Below are positions 63,251-64,000 of a DNA stretch of 64,000 nt, in pieces (positions within the stretch are counted from its first letter, which is position 1; each line of letters starts with the position of its first letter). The notes under the pieces were generated by a model. That model saw nothing but the letters and a program-made list of their open reading frames with translations, did not search any database and had not been told where the DNA came from. The stretch is from assembly GCA_011799875.1 (NCBI GenBank), contig CM022298.1, positions 265,477,757-265,541,756 of the forward strand. The letters run 5' to 3'. This DNA comes from Thinopyrum elongatum (taxonomy: Eukaryota; Streptophyta; Magnoliopsida; Poales; Poaceae). Position numbers and translations under genes: made by a program.

Positions 63251-64000
63251 GTTTGTAGCTTATTTGTAATAATTAAAGAGAACAACAGAGTTTTTTGCAA
63301 AAATACCATGGTGCGACGTGGAAGGTGGGAAAGAACATGCGAGAGAGCGGTGACCGAGCCAGAGGGAAATCAATTGGGGGAGGTGCAGGGGTTGCAACAG
63401 TGTTTCGAGTAATTGTGGGCCGAATGCTACGAAAATATAATCTAAACCCACCGGAATAAATGCCTTCGCAAATTAATCCATGTTTGGAGTCCCCCTCACA
63501 ATGTAAATAACTCTGGCTCTGCGAGGGATGGAGAGGTAGCTTCAATGTGTGGAAGATACGGCGTGAGAAAGTGAGGTCAATCAAGACACAGATAGATAGA
63601 GAGACAAAGTGAGTGTGGTCCGGCATTCGTTGAAAAATATATATGCTCTAGAGAGATATTATCCGGTTGAGCTTTTGGGAAGGGTGAGGATTGTAAGATA
63701 GAGCTTGAGAGATGATCCAGTCACAGACATGTAGATATATTTTGTGCATGGGAGGAAGCAAGGTCAATCGATACATAGATAAAGGGAGAGAGATTGAGCG
63801 AGTGTGGGTTGTCATGCGATCGAAAGAGTGAGACGGGTTGGAGAGAGTGACCTAGATAGACAATGTGCGTCAGAGAGTATACAATATGAATATGTCAAAT
63901 TGGGCTCAAACATGGAGATATATCATTTGTGTCTGAGAAAGAGCAAGGTCAATCGAGACATACATAGAGAGAGAGAGAGATTGCGCGAGCGTGGCCCGCG
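63251..64000. repeat. GA-rich long-period repeat, right array (continues past the window)
   Basis: Units with AGGTCAATC.AGACA, ATAGAGAGAGAG and GAGCGAGTGTGG recur near 63571, 63755 and 63948, a period of about 184-193 bases, and resemble 59760-59850. No gene. Confidence 0.65.

Overview
The window looks like a transposon-rich intergenic block of a large grass genome, most likely a Triticeae species (wheat, goatgrass or barley group). The evidence is two copies of a CACTA-type transposon end, several nested Ty3/gypsy LTR retrotransposons, Stowaway-type MITE ends and decayed plant-specific transcription-factor genes (PLATZ and B3). No bacterial operon, CRISPR array, rRNA gene or convincing tRNA gene was seen. 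The species call is inference. No gene in the window is clearly functional; the only long intact frames are retrotransposon pol (14580-17972, minus) and an antisense B3-domain frame (25198-25983, plus).

Layout. (1) 1-5968: internal part of gypsy copy 1 (plus strand), with decayed gag-protease and pol and an acidic antisense frame at its 3' end. (2) 5969 to about 10.26 kb: CACTA copy A, non-autonomous. (3) 10.26-11.446 and 21.928-23.987 kb: one host segment with internal repeats, a (TTC)n tract and two PLATZ exons, split by (4) gypsy copy 2, 11447-21922, minus strand. Copy 2 is complete, with both LTRs and a perfect AATTA target duplication. (5) 23988-30701: gypsy copy 3 (minus), a gag-protease element with an amputated RT and an antisense B3-domain gene. 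(6) 30702-41883: gypsy element 5 (plus, initiator-Met primer site), which begins inside the right LTR of copy 3. Its own LTR is split by gypsy copy 4 (30820 to about 35235, same family as copy 3, plus strand). (7) 41884-46332: element 6 (plus LTR related to copy 2), inserted in the integrase of element 5 and carrying an antisense, spliced coiled-coil gene. (8) 46333 to about 50.06 kb: CACTA copy B. (9) 50.1-57 kb: low-copy region with minus-strand B3-gene remnants, a possible two-exon gene, MITE ends and a coiled-coil pseudogene. (10) 57.2-64 kb: repeat-rich non-coding DNA with tandem duplications, an array of inverted repeats, GA-rich long-period repeats, an ancient segmental duplication and a Pro/Ala-rich pseudogene.

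How it fits together. The nesting order is readable: copy 3 was hit by element 5, and element 5 was hit by copy 4 and by element 6. Both CACTA copies landed beside or inside antisense reading frames of gypsy elements. The main themes worth following are antisense genes carried by the gypsy elements (one with a B3 DNA-binding domain and its own TATA box), a shared in-frame amber codon between protease and RT in copies 1 and 2, and a non-autonomous family whose two copies share the same RT amputation. Many of the stop codons that break genes here can be explained as C-to-T changes in CAG, CAA or CGA codons, the pattern expected of methylated DNA.
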